40,802 nucleotides of DNA from Halobiforma nitratireducens JCM 10879 (GCF_000337895.1 NZ_AOMA01000171.1:2577-43378); one strand, 5' to 3'; numbered from the stretch's first letter, positions 15,609 through 23,666 are shown. Numbers and translations: made by a program. The notes: a model not told the origin generated them from the letters alone.

Positions 15609-16115
15609 ATGCTTGATGCGCTCATCGACGCAGTGCTCGCGCTTCTCCTGTACGTCGGTTTGCCAGCCTTGTTCGTCCTCTTCGTGTTGAAAGGCGCGTT
15701 CGTCGGGAAACCGATCCCTACGACGGTGCTCCTGCCCGGCTACGTGCTGGCGATTTCCGCCGACCGTGGCGAAATTGCGCTGGTCCTTCTCGTCTCGAGT
15801 GTCGGCTACGTGGTCGGCCAACTCGTCATCTACTATCTGGCACGTCGCGGCGATCCTTCCGTGATCCAGTCGTCACCGCGGGTCAACATCCCGCCCGGAC
15901 GGATCGATCAGGCCGAACAGTGGCTCGAGCGGTACGGTGGCATCGGTGTGTTCGTCACTAATTTCGTGCCGTATCTCCGGGGGCTGATCTTTATTCCGGC
16001 AGGTATCGTGAGCTATCCGGTTCCGTGGCTCGTGTTTTTCGCATTCACCTCGACGCTGATCTATCACACGCTCATCGTCGCCGTCGCGGTCGGTGCGGTG
16101 CGGATGATCTTCTAA
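15609..16115 (+). CDS. DedA-family (SNARE-associated/VTT) membrane protein
   Basis: 168 residues with about four or five membrane helices. DedA-type features are FVGKPIPTTVLLPGYVLAIS near residue 40, the re-entrant segment, and FVTNFVPYLRGLIFIPAGIVSYPVPWLVFFAFTS with the conserved F/R-P..R...G.. pattern. Bacterial DedA proteins contribute to membrane lipid transport (undecaprenyl-phosphate or phospholipid flipping) and membrane potential; the archaeal role is not established. I start at 15609 (MLDALIDAVLALLLY) at the first helix; the in-frame upstream codons are non-conserved. Confidence 0.85.
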   Translation: MLDALIDAVLALLLYVGLPALFVLFVLKGAFVGKPIPTTVLLPGYVLAISADRGEIALVLLVSSVGYVVGQLVIYYLARRGDPSVIQSSPRVNIPPGRIDQAEQWLERYGGIGVFVTNFVPYLRGLIFIPAGIVSYPVPWLVFFAFTSTLIYHTLIVAVAVGAVRMIF

Positions 16116-16269
16116 TCCGTGGGGGGCGTCCACGGTTTCGAAAAGACGAAGACGAGAACGGTTGCCTTCCACTGACGCGCTCTCCGGACTAACTGGTCGA
16201 CCGGTTCGTCCGACAGCTGGCGATTCCGATCGGGGAAAGAGACTACTCGATGGCTTACGAGCGCCACGT

Positions 16270-16788
16270 ATGGGTAAGACGAACGTCTCGGATCTCGAGT
16301 GGGCAACCCTCGAGCGCGGCGAGACGCAGTTCCGACGCAAGCAACTGGGCGCGGCAGCCGGGGGCGGCGAACTCGGCTGCAGTCTGTACGAACTGCCCGC
16401 GGAGGCACGGTCGTGGCCGTACCACTACCACACGGGGAACGAAGAGGCGCTGTTCGTGCTCGAGGGAAGCGCCACGCTCCGACTGGGTCGAGAGACGCTG
16501 TCGCTGGAGGTCGGCGATTACGTCACCCTGCCAACCGGAGAAGACGGCGCACATCGGGTCGTCAACGACTCAACAGAGCAGGTGCGGTACCTGATGCTGT
16601 CGACGATGCGCGAGCCCGACATCACCGTCTATCCCGAGTCGGAGAAGATCGGCGTGTTCGCCGGGTCACCACCGGGCGGCGACGACGAGCGGACGGTCGA
16701 GGGATACTTTCGTCGGGCGGACGAGGTGGAGTACTGGCTGGACGAGGAAACGGAACCGGAGACGAAACCGGACGGAGAATCGGAGTAG
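16270..16788 (+). CDS. cupin-domain protein
   Basis: 172 residues with one cupin barrel (~residues 35-125). Cupin motif 1 is WPYHYHTGNEEALFVLEGSATLRLG, with the two His and the Glu of the metal site; motif 2 is LPTGEDGAHRVVNDSTEQ, with the late His. The C-terminal ~45 residues (PESEKIGVFAGSPPGG...) resemble the tail of sugar-binding or 'cupin_2' haloarchaeal proteins. Enzyme activity cannot be assigned. The start is the ATG at 16270 (MGKTNVSDLEW), where the family begins. It is convergent with the neighbouring pseudogene, only 9 bases between ends. Confidence 0.85.
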   Translation: MGKTNVSDLEWATLERGETQFRRKQLGAAAGGGELGCSLYELPAEARSWPYHYHTGNEEALFVLEGSATLRLGRETLSLEVGDYVTLPTGEDGAHRVVNDSTEQVRYLMLSTMREPDITVYPESEKIGVFAGSPPGGDDERTVEGYFRRADEVEYWLDEETEPETKPDGESE

Positions 16789-16797
16789 ACCAGTTTT

Positions 16798-17370
16798 CTA
16801 CAGATCTTCGAGTTCCCAGCCGACGAACGCCGACTCGAGGTCGACGTCGAACGCTTGCAGGACGCGTGCGAGTCCGAAGTAACAGCCAGGCGATCGCGAC
16901 CGCCGTCTCCTCGTCGTAGTGTCCCGTCAGCGTCGCGTGATCGTCGTCGTCGACCGTTCCGTCCACGAACTCCCCGACGTACTCGACGATGGCGGCCAGT
17001 TCTGGCTCGAGGCGGTCGAGTTCCTGGCGCGAGATTGCGACGATCTGTTCGGGGGTGACGCCTTCGTCCAGGGCGACGCGGGCGTGCTGGTGCCACTCGT
17101 AGGCCGAGTCGGGTGGTAGGCCGTCGCCAGGATGACGAACTCCCGCTGGTGAGGCGAGAGCCCGCCCTCACGCCAGACGGTCGAGCCGTACTCCCGGAAC
17201 GCCTCGAGGAGGGCGACGTTGCACCCCATCGTCCGGTAGACGTTCAGGGTTCCGCCCTCGAGTCGGTGGTCGACCGCGGCGTCTTCGTCGTCTTTCTCCG
17301 AGAGGGTATCGAGCAACGAACGCTTCTCTGGGGGCAGGTCCTCGGGATCGGCGTACTCGGTCCGTGCCAT
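16798..17370 (-). pseudogene. carboxymuconolactone decarboxylase-family protein, broken by two frameshifts
   Basis: Three frames must be joined to read one protein of about 190 residues. It opens at 17370 with MARTEYADPEDLPPEKRSLL and continues to GLSPHQREFVILATA. Near 17113-17125 the frame changes and continues YEWHQHARVALDEGVTPEQI, then LDRLEPELAAIVEYVGEFVDG and HYDEETAVAIAWL. Near 16881 the frame changes again to YFGLARVLQAFDVDLESAFV, closing with GWELEDL and TAG at 16798-16800. The joined sequence is a full-length AhpD/CMD-type protein of the YEWxQH clade. Apart from the two indels it is well preserved, so the gene was lost recently or the indels are sequencing errors. Neither lies in a homopolymer. 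Confidence 0.8.
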
Positions 17371-17437
17371 ACTCGCCGGTCACACTCGAGGGAGAAATAC
17401 GGTCGGGACCGGCTCTCGGTATTCCCCGCCCGAACCC

Positions 17438-19282
17438 TCAGTAACTCCGGGCGGTCGGCTCGTAGGTCTGCATCTCACCCTCGAGGATGACGGGGCGATA
17501 CCACAGCTCTGGCTCTCCGTCGTTCCACGAGAGCATGGTGTGTTTGAGCCACTCCTCGTCCTTGCGCTCCTGGTGGCTGGCCCGCCAGTGGGCCCCGCGG
17601 AACTCGGTCCGAGCGAGTGCGCTCACTGCGATTGCTTCCGCCACGTCCAGCAGGTTCCGCAGCTCCAGCGTGTGGACCAGATCGGTGTTGAAGGTCCGGG
17701 ACGGATCGTCCACGGCGACTGCCTGATATCGTTCCCGTGCTGTCCGAATCTCCCGTAACGCCTCCTCGATCCCATCTTCTTCTCGGAAGACGTTGACGTA
17801 CAGCCCCATCGCGTCCTGCACTGCCGCCCGGATCGCTGCCGGATCTTCGCCGTCGTCGCTGTCGCGCTCGAGCAGCCGTTCGATACGGTCACGCTCGCGC
17901 TCGACTGCCTGCTCGATCGTTTCTGCAGGCCCGAGTGTCGTTCCCGTCTCCGATCCGCCGTCGGCGACTGCGGTCTCGCTCTCTGCCGCACCCAGTTCAA
18001 CAGGCACGTCGACGTCGCTTTCCTCGTAGACCTCCGGCTTTCCCGTCTCGATCTCGGCCGGCTCGAGTGCGTCGCCTGCGGCGTGGCGACCGGCGCGTTT
18101 CCCGAAGACGAGCAACTCGGCCAGGGAGTTCCCGCCGAGTCGGTTGGCTCCGTGCATCGAGACGCAGCCACACTCGCCGGCCGCGTACAGCCCGCCGATA
18201 CAGGTCTGGCCGTTCTCGTCGACCTCGATCCCACCCATCGTGTAGTGGGCACCGGGCTTGACCGGCATCGGTTCTTCGAGTGCGTCGACGCCCTCGAAGT
18301 CCTCTGCGAGGTGGACGATGTTCTCGAGGCGGTCGTTGATCCGCTCCGCACCGAGGTGGCGCATGTCGAGAAACACGTGGTCGTCTTTGATCCCGCGGCC
18401 CTCGTCGACCTCCGTCAACTCGGCACGGGAGACGACATCGCGCGAGGCGAGTTCGCCGGCGTTGTTCGCGTAGCCGCGCTCGAACATGAACCGCTCGCCC
18501 TCGCTGTTGTAGAGGATACCACCCTCGCCTCGGACCCCTTCGGTGATCAACACGCCGGTCGAAGGCAGCGTCGTCGGATGGAACTGGATGAACTCCATGT
18601 CCTCGAGCGGCACCCCGGCGCGGTAGGCCATTCCCATCCCATCACCGGTGTTGGCGATCGCGTTGGTGGTGTGCTCGAAGACCTGCCCTGCCCCACCGGT
18701 CGCGAGCACGACGCCACCATCCGCGCGGAAGCCGGACACCTCCCCCGAGCGGATGTCGAACGCGACCAGTCCGTGACAGGTGCGGTCGGACGGGTCCGGC
18801 TCGTCGGAGACGACCAGCCGAGTCACGTACCACTCGTCGTAGACCTCGATTCCACGTTTGACCGCCTGTTCGTACATCGTATGGAGCATGTGATGCCCCG
18901 TCTCCGCGCCCGCGTAGGCGGTCCGTGGGAACTCCATCCCGCCGAACGGCCGCTGGGCGATCCGACCGTCCTCGGTGCGGGAAAACCCCATCCCCCAGTG
19001 CTCGAGGCGGGTGACCTCTTCCGGGATCGTCTCCGCGAAGGTCTCGACGGCAGGGGCATCTGCCAGATAATCGGCCCCCTTCATCGTCTCGTAGGCATGG
19101 TCTTCGACGTCGTCGTCGGGATGGAGCGCGGCGTTGACGCCGCCTTCGGCAGCGCCGGTGTGTGACCGAACCGGGTGGAGTTTCGAGACGATCGCGACGT
19201 CTGCACCCGCTTCGTCCGCGGCGACTGCTGCTCGGAGCCCGGCTCCGCCGCCGCCGACGACGATGACGTCGTGCTCGTACAT
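17438..19282 (-). CDS. sdhA: succinate dehydrogenase flavoprotein subunit
   Basis: 614 residues, the normal length. The protein oxidises succinate to fumarate with covalent FAD and passes electrons to SdhB at the membrane. Seen are the dinucleotide motif VVGGGGAGLRAAVAADEAG, the flavinylation histidine in LHPVRSHTGAAEGG, FIQFHPTTLPSTGVLITEGVRGEGG with the catalytic Arg region, HYTMGGIEVDENGQT, and MHGANRLGGNSLAELLVFG. An acidic insert (~400-450) is typical of halophilic SdhA. The start at 19282 (MYEHDVIVVGG) is the family start. The usual haloarchaeal sdhCDB genes are not upstream; the next features there are a transposon-end remnant and tRNA-His. It could be the only SdhA or a second copy. 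Confidence 0.92.
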   Translation of the reverse strand: MYEHDVIVVGGGGAGLRAAVAADEAGADVAIVSKLHPVRSHTGAAEGGVNAALHPDDDVEDHAYETMKGADYLADAPAVETFAETIPEEVTRLEHWGMGFSRTEDGRIAQRPFGGMEFPRTAYAGAETGHHMLHTMYEQAVKRGIEVYDEWYVTRLVVSDEPDPSDRTCHGLVAFDIRSGEVSGFRADGGVVLATGGAGQVFEHTTNAIANTGDGMGMAYRAGVPLEDMEFIQFHPTTLPSTGVLITEGVRGEGGILYNSEGERFMFERGYANNAGELASRDVVSRAELTEVDEGRGIKDDHVFLDMRHLGAERINDRLENIVHLAEDFEGVDALEEPMPVKPGAHYTMGGIEVDENGQTCIGGLYAAGECGCVSMHGANRLGGNSLAELLVFGKRAGRHAAGDALEPAEIETGKPEVYEESDVDVPVELGAAESETAVADGGSETGTTLGPAETIEQAVERERDRIERLLERDSDDGEDPAAIRAAVQDAMGLYVNVFREEDGIEEALREIRTARERYQAVAVDDPSRTFNTDLVHTLELRNLLDVAEAIAVSALARTEFRGAHWRASHQERKDEEWLKHTMLSWNDGEPELWYRPVILEGEMQTYEPTARSY

Positions 19283-19379
19283 GGCCGATACTCGAGTCCA
19301 GCGACGCAACCGGGTTTACCTTCATTTTGAAGGTTACTACCCTTATCGTCCCGTTCGATCGGTGTTCCCGGTGTCTTTC

Positions 19380-19466
19380 GATGGTCGAGGAGACAGGGGC
19401 GATTCGGTCCCGTCCTGACAGGTAGCGTGCGAAGACCCACCCCTACAGGACTGGGAGGATGTCAAG
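19380..19466 (+). mobile_element. remnant of an IS200/IS605 (tnpB-type) right end
   Basis: CCCACCCCTACAGG followed by CTGGGAGGATGTCAAG (19437-19466) resembles the right terminus of haloarchaeal IS200/IS605-type elements, where a GC hairpin is followed by GGAGGATGTCA. Just before it the frame from 19380 reads MVEETGAIRSRPDR-stop, similar to the C-terminus common in haloarchaeal TnpB. Only ~85 bases survive, so the element is dead. Recognition is from memory of such ends, not a search. Confidence 0.45.
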
Positions 19467-19598
19467 TGGGGGCGAACCGGCGCGTTTGCTCGTCTCGCGT
19501 GATTCGACCTCCCAGGAGTTTCCGCTGTTCACGTCCGTTTACCGGAGCAGCAGTTATCGGGGCCGTCGCTCACTTCGTTTACGACGCGGTCGCGAAAC

Positions 19599-19677
19599 AG
19601 TCCGGGTGCGAGAATCGACCCGTCGCCAGACGGTCGGGCTCACTCCGTTCGGCCACTGCGACTGGCAGGGTTCGATC
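19599..19677 (-). repeat. tRNA-His trailer module with perfect 20-base copy of the tRNA 3' end
   Basis: Read on the minus strand after tRNA-His, blocks 2 and 3 occur at 19677-19626: ATCGAACCCTGC then, 25 bases on, CGAACGGAGTGA. This ~50-base stretch agrees with the tRNA-Val trailer (13728-13776) at roughly 40 of 48 positions. Next, bases 19599-19618 repeat tRNA-His bases 19722-19741 perfectly over 20 positions. The copy lies 123 bases downstream of the original. Further on, a GTCG...CGAC hairpin-like stretch with AAACGAAGTGAGC follows (19561-19585). Confidence 0.75.
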
Positions 19678-19722
19678 TTGCCTTCCGCCGTTTCCACTCC
19701 TCTCGATGGTCGTCGTGAAAAA

Positions 19723-19795
19723 GTCCGGGTGCGAGAATCGAACCCGCGTCTCAGCCTCCACAAGGCTGAAGGATAACCACTACCCCAACCCGGAC
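19723..19795 (-). tRNA. tRNA-His (anticodon GTG)
   Basis: Read on the minus strand: G(-1) at 19795, acceptor TCCGGGT pairing with ACCCGGA, and C73 at 19723 opposite G(-1), the histidine identity pair. The anticodon GTG corresponds to 19759-19761. The T-loop is TTCGATT. A run of five T follows the 3' end on the minus strand and may terminate or bound the trailer. No CCA is encoded. Confidence 0.96.
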
Positions 19796-19965
19796 GCGCT
19801 TGCAACTCAGTTTACGAGTGGTGTGACTGAAATACGTTACGACTCGAGCACGGCTGTGTGGGACTCCGTACCGCACGATTACGACACTCTCTCTGGGCCC
19901 GAACGGAGAGTCTCGCCGCTCGACCGAGACGTTTTTCGCTCGAGAGCCGATACTGCCGACAACGC

Positions 19966-20421
19966 GTGGCCATCACCGACAAGATCTACGTCAAGAACCA
20001 CCGCCAGCTCAGCTCCCAGCTCGAGACGAACATCCCCAAGGGCGCGTTCAAGGGCGCGACGCTCGATCTGCTCTTCCAGGGCGAGGGCCTCGAGAAGCTC
20101 GACGACGCGACCCGCGAGCGAGTGCTCGATTTCTCGAGTGACTTCCTCGATTGTGATTGCGACAACAACCCCTACTGCGGCTGTCCGGAACGGAAGTTCG
20201 TCCGTTACCTGCTGGAACTACGCGCGCAGGGGCTGGGCCCCGATGCGATCGTCGACGTGATGACCGACGACTACATGGTTTATGCCTACCCGGGCGACGT
20301 TCTCTCCTTCCTGGACGACGCCGTCCGCACCCTCGAGGCCGCGGAGGGGCTAGCACGCGTTGACGGCGAGGGGGACAAACAGGAACAGATACGGCAAGCA
20401 AAGCGGAATCTCGAGCGATAA
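19966..20421 (+). CDS. DUF5814-type haloarchaeal protein with CxC..CxC motif
   Basis: 151 residues of a strongly conserved haloarchaeal sequence (DUF5814): ITDKIYVKNHRQLSSQLETN, then GATLDLLFQGEGLEKLDDATR, then LDCDCDNNPYCGCPERKFVR, whose four cysteines could bind a metal, and VDVMTDDYMVYAYPGDVLSF. I recall this domain also attached to DEAD/DEAH helicases, so a nucleic-acid role is possible but unproven. The start is the GTG at 19966 (read as MAITDKIY), which is where the family begins; 36 in-frame codons upstream are non-conserved. It starts 170 bases beyond tRNA-His on the opposite strand. Confidence 0.8.
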   Translation: MAITDKIYVKNHRQLSSQLETNIPKGAFKGATLDLLFQGEGLEKLDDATRERVLDFSSDFLDCDCDNNPYCGCPERKFVRYLLELRAQGLGPDAIVDVMTDDYMVYAYPGDVLSFLDDAVRTLEAAEGLARVDGEGDKQEQIRQAKRNLER

Positions 20422-20535
20422 AACCACCTACTGTAGCTGGACTGGAGGACCGACCGGCGGCTTTTGTCCTGGCCCAACAGACCGGAAACTGCTACGGAAT
20501 CGGTGAGATGCCGGCCCCCCAACAGACAAGGGTCG

Positions 20536-20803
20536 GTGACGAACGCGGTCTGTTCGTCACACAGCAATGACATCGATCCCGATGGGGCTGCGTGACCGGG
20601 ACACGCCCTATAGCGAGGGAGAAAACGAGAGTTTCACCGGTATCAAGCGAGAGCAACGCTCTCGTGGCATCATCGGAAGACTGTGTCTTCCGGGATGCTG
20701 CCGGTTCCCTCTGAGTGCGGAGTGGGACCGAAACGTCCTGGCTCGGCAGGCCAGCCATCCGGTGGCCGGATGCCACGGCCTGAGGGCCGTGGAGGGGGTC
20801 ACT
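20536..20803 (+). other. multi-hairpin element; candidate structured RNA or IS605-type right end (omega-RNA-like)
   Basis: Between two convergent genes lies a chain of stems: GTGACGAAC/GTTCGTCAC (20536-20560, 9 bp), CGAGAGC-AAC-GCTCTCG (20648-20664, 7 bp), CGGAAGAC-TGT-GTCTTCCG (20674-20692, 8 bp) extended by GCATC/GATGC, a bulged GGTTCCC/GGGACC stem (20703-20729), CATCCGG-TGG-CCGGATG (20756-20772, 7 bp) and CCACGGCC-TGAG-GGCCGTGG (20773-20792, 8 bp). The last hairpin plus AGGGGGTCAC resembles a tnpB-element right end. No protein is encoded. Strand is assumed from that resemblance. The rest of 20422-20824 is empty. Confidence 0.5.
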
Positions 20804-20824
20804 CCCGGACCGACCCCCTACCCC

Positions 20825-21244
20825 CTATCGTAACTGGTAGGACTCGTCGTCCTCGTCCAAGTCGTCGAGCAGGAGCACCTCGTCCTGTTCGTCCTCGAGT
20901 CGACCCTGCAACTCGTTGACGTAGGATTTGTACTCGTCGAGCTGTTCCCGCAGGTGGTCGGCCTCCAGTTCCAGCCGCTCGTGTTCGCGAATGAAACTCT
21001 TCGGCACCTCGACGGTCGGCGGGAACGAGAGACCCTCATCGTCGCCCTCCCCGGTTGCGGCAGGTCCCGACTCGAGTTCCGACTCGGGGACGACTGCGAC
21101 CTGTCCGTCGTGTTCGACGAGCTGGTCGACGTAGTCCCGGAAGACGGCAGACAACGAGATGTCCCGCTCCTCGGCGATATCCTGGAGCGACTCGAAGGCG
21201 TCCTCGTTTACTCGAAACGAGATCGTCTTGTTCTTGTTGCCCAT
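20825..21244 (-). CDS. ribbon-helix-helix protein with C-terminal coiled coil
   Basis: 139 residues. Residues ~1-45 form a CopG/MetJ-like RHH fold: MGNKNKTISFRVNEDAFESL, with strand KTISFRV, then helix 1 and helix 2 (ISLSAVFRDYVDQLVEH). A linker rich in Gly/Glu follows, then residues ~95-130 form a heptad-patterned helix (FIREHERLELEADHLREQLDEYKSYVNELQGRLEDEQ), likely a coiled coil for dimerisation or partner binding. A DNA-binding regulator or nucleoid-type protein is likely; targets are unknown. I prefer the ATG at 21244 (MGNKNKT) over that at 21271. Its 3' end meets the multi-hairpin element. Confidence 0.85.
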   Translation of the reverse strand: MGNKNKTISFRVNEDAFESLQDIAEERDISLSAVFRDYVDQLVEHDGQVAVVPESELESGPAATGEGDDEGLSFPPTVEVPKSFIREHERLELEADHLREQLDEYKSYVNELQGRLEDEQDEVLLLDDLDEDDESYQLR

Positions 21245-21386
21245 TCGTCCCCTAGTGTCGGTCCGGTTCACTTAACGGTTCGTCAGACGACGCTACCGGC
21301 GGTTCCTCTCGACCGCCTCCGGAGACACGACTGCAAGAGCCGAGGAACCGCGTCGCGCCCGGGGCCCACGAACGTGAGCGCGCCGG

Positions 21387-21944
21387 TCAGGAACGATCGT
21401 CCGACTCCGGTGCCAGCCCTTTCTCCCCCAGTTCTTCGAGGGCGTCGTCGGATTTCTCCAGTGCATCGAGTCCCATGCCTGCGAGGACGTGGTCGGCCTT
21501 CGTGAACTGGATCTCTTCGTAGCCGACGATCTGGACGCGGTTACCCCACGGATCGCGGAACTCGAGACCAGGCACGGCCAGCCGGTCGATCCCCTCGCTC
21601 TCGAGTCGCCGCTCGACGGCTTCGGTGTCGTCGACGGCGAGCCCGAAGTGCCGGGCGTCGTCCCGTTCGTCCGCCGCGTCGTCGGTCTCGGCCATCGCGA
21701 TGAACTGGTCACCCATGTCGACGAACGCCTTCGTCTCGCTACGGCTTCGGAGGTCAAATTCGAACAGCGAGCCATAGAACGCCAGCGCGTCGTCGATATC
21801 GCCGACCTCGAGGGCGACGTGATTGATGCCGACGAGGCATGCGCGATCCGGATCGCCGTTTGATTCGGCCCGGTCGTCGCGGTCGCTGGAGTCACTGCTG
21901 TCGGTTCCGGGAGTGGAGTCGGCGTCAGTAGTGGAATCAGTCAC
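21387..21944 (-). CDS. VOC-family (glyoxalase/bleomycin-resistance fold) protein
   Basis: 185 residues. After an acidic Asp/Ser-rich N-terminal stretch (~45 residues), a single VOC domain follows: GINHVALEVGDIDDALAFYGSLFEF, FVDMGDQFIAM, HFGLAVDDTEAVERRLESEG, LEFRDPWGNRVQIVGYEEIQF. The His of NHVAL, the His of RHFGL and a late Glu fit a metal site. The C-terminal KADHVLAGMGLDALEKSDDALEEL is a haloarchaeal extension. I use the GTG at 21944 because no ATG lies near the conserved part. The enzyme activity is not assignable. It lies downstream of rpap3 on the same strand, 98 bases apart. Confidence 0.83.
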   Translation of the reverse strand: MTDSTTDADSTPGTDSSDSSDRDDRAESNGDPDRACLVGINHVALEVGDIDDALAFYGSLFEFDLRSRSETKAFVDMGDQFIAMAETDDAADERDDARHFGLAVDDTEAVERRLESEGIDRLAVPGLEFRDPWGNRVQIVGYEEIQFTKADHVLAGMGLDALEKSDDALEELGEKGLAPESDDRS

Positions 21945-22042
21945 ACCCGAGCGTCTCACGTGCCGACAAGTAACGGTTGTGCTGGGCGGTGTGGACGGCG
22001 AACGTCGGTCGGCGCAAACAGAAAATATCGGTCGCCGTTCGC

Positions 22043-22678
22043 TCAGGCCGTCGCTTCGGCGTCGTCGACGTCCTCGAGTTGTTCGAGCGCCTGGATCACG
22101 TCGCGGCGGTAGTTCTCGACGGGCGAGTCGTATCGGTCGCGAGCCATCTCGGCGTACTCGTTGGTCGGGGCGGTGGAGCCGCTCTCGGGGGCCTCCTGTT
22201 GGGCCTCCCACTCCTGGAACGCCTCGATTCGTTCCAGCGTTCGTTCGGCGGTCTCGACTACCCAGCGGTCGCGGGTCCCCTCGTCGACGACCGCGATGGA
22301 CTCGGGCCGGACGGAGACGTTGACCGTGCCGTCTTCGGTCTCGTAGGTGCGTGGTTTCCCGACGACCGAGACGTAGGCCGGCGGCTCCGCGTCTCGAAGC
22401 GTCGCGGCCGCCTCGGGCTGGTACTGGCCGGCGTAGACGAAGAACGTCCCCGTCGGGTCGACGACACGGCCGCGCCAGTACTCGCTGTCTTCGCCGACGT
22501 CTTCGGTTTCGGTCAGCGTCCCGACGACGAACACGCGGTTCGCGCGGTCGCCTGTAGGCAAGAGCGCGTAGTTCGGTGCACGTTCGTCGTCGCTTTCCTT
22601 GAACGAGTACGTCGAATCGTTGAATTCCGAGGCGAAGACGCGGCGTGCGACTTCGCGGGTGAGTTCTGCCTGGCTCAT
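22043..22678 (-). CDS. rpap3: RPA-associated protein (COG3390)
   Basis: 211 residues with one OB fold: RVFVVGTLTETEDVGEDSEY, WRGRVVDPTGTFFVYAGQYQPEA, PAYVSVVGKPRTYETEDGTVN, VSVRPESIAVVDEGTRDRWV, followed by a helical C-terminal region. In Haloferax volcanii, Rpap3 works with Rpa3 as a specific pair in replication protein A complexes and genetic work shows the two act together. Here it directly follows rpa3 with one base between stop and start, so the two are co-transcribed and probably translationally coupled. The length fits the family (~200). Confidence 0.92.
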   Translation of the reverse strand: MSQAELTREVARRVFASEFNDSTYSFKESDDERAPNYALLPTGDRANRVFVVGTLTETEDVGEDSEYWRGRVVDPTGTFFVYAGQYQPEAAATLRDAEPPAYVSVVGKPRTYETEDGTVNVSVRPESIAVVDEGTRDRWVVETAERTLERIEAFQEWEAQQEAPESGSTAPTNEYAEMARDRYDSPVENYRRDVIQALEQLEDVDDAEATA

Positions 22679-22679
22679 A

Positions 22680-23609
22680 TCACATCGACCTCGCTTTGAT
22701 CAGCAGTTCTTCCGCATCGATCCGCCCGTCCAGTTCCTCGACGTCGTCGGCCAGCACGTAGCGACCGAACGTCGGTCCTTCGATCCGATAGTAGGTGCCG
22801 ACGATGTCCTCGTGAATCTCGTCGGCGACGATCGTCGTATCCAGCGCGTCCATCGCCATCTCCTTTGCCTCCTCGAGGCTCAGTCCCGTGAGTTCCTCGG
22901 TGGCTTCCTTGTCGAAGATGACTTCGTGGGCGTCGATCCCGTCGTCGACGACGGCCTTGATCCGGAGGTCGAACTCGCCTTCGACCTCGCCGTGTTCGTT
23001 ACAGCGGCCGTTCTGCAGGACGCGAGTGCAGTCCTCCTTCGGACAGCGCTTGATCAGGCCGCTGCCACTTTGCATGTCGACGAGCGCGCCTTCGATCTCG
23101 CTGGTGTCGTTGCCGACCTCGAGGTCCTCCTCGCGTTCTTCGATCACCGTCGTCGAGTTGAGTTTGACCGAGTACTGGCCCTGGTACTCGTCGGTGACGA
23201 CGTTGCGAAGCTCGTAGACGCTGCCCTCCTCGAGTGCGGGGAGGTCGGATTTGGCCCACTTGGTGAACTTGATCGTTCCGGTGGGGTCGCCCAGCAAGCC
23301 GACCTGTGCGACGGCGTCGCTCCGTGGGTCCCACAGTTCGATGACTTTGGCGGTGAGATCGATCCACTGTTCGGGCTCGTCGACGTCCTCGATTTGGACG
23401 TCCTCGCTGGAACCGCCGGCCAGTTCGTCACGCTCGAGGTCTGCCTCCTCGAGGTAGTGGTTGGTGACGCTGCGGCGGGCTTCGTCGATCGGTACTTTGT
23501 ACTCGTCGACGAGGGTGGTCAGGCGGTCCTCGATCTCGTCGACGCTGACGTCTATGTGGTCTGAAAACTGCTCGTGGATGTCGTCGGCATGCTCTCGTAC
23601 GTCGCTCAT
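22680..23609 (-). CDS. rpa3: replication factor A (RPA3-type single-stranded DNA-binding protein)
   Basis: 309 residues, near the length of H. volcanii Rpa3. The order is: N-terminal helical region (MSDVREHADDIHEQFSDHID), one OB fold (~75-165: DLTAKVIELWDPRSDAVAQVGLLGD, TIKFTKWAKSDLP, YSVKLNSTTVIEE), a zinc finger CPKEDCTRVLQNGRCNEHG (~190-208), and a C-terminal second fold ending YYRIEGPTFGRYVLADDVEEL. It binds single-stranded DNA in replication and repair. I chose the ATG at 23609 (MSDVREH). A TATA element (CTATTTAAAG on the plus strand, 23667-23676) lies ~60 bases upstream. It forms an operon with rpap3. Confidence 0.93.
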   Translation of the reverse strand: MSDVREHADDIHEQFSDHIDVSVDEIEDRLTTLVDEYKVPIDEARRSVTNHYLEEADLERDELAGGSSEDVQIEDVDEPEQWIDLTAKVIELWDPRSDAVAQVGLLGDPTGTIKFTKWAKSDLPALEEGSVYELRNVVTDEYQGQYSVKLNSTTVIEEREEDLEVGNDTSEIEGALVDMQSGSGLIKRCPKEDCTRVLQNGRCNEHGEVEGEFDLRIKAVVDDGIDAHEVIFDKEATEELTGLSLEEAKEMAMDALDTTIVADEIHEDIVGTYYRIEGPTFGRYVLADDVEELDGRIDAEELLIKARSM

Positions 23610-23666
23610 TGTGTCACGCCTCCTCTTTGGTTTCACTGGGAGGCATACCGCTGTTCGTGCCCAATC

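Noticed and set aside
18083..19165. Plus-strand reading frame of 360 codons
   Set aside because: Antisense shadow of sdhA.
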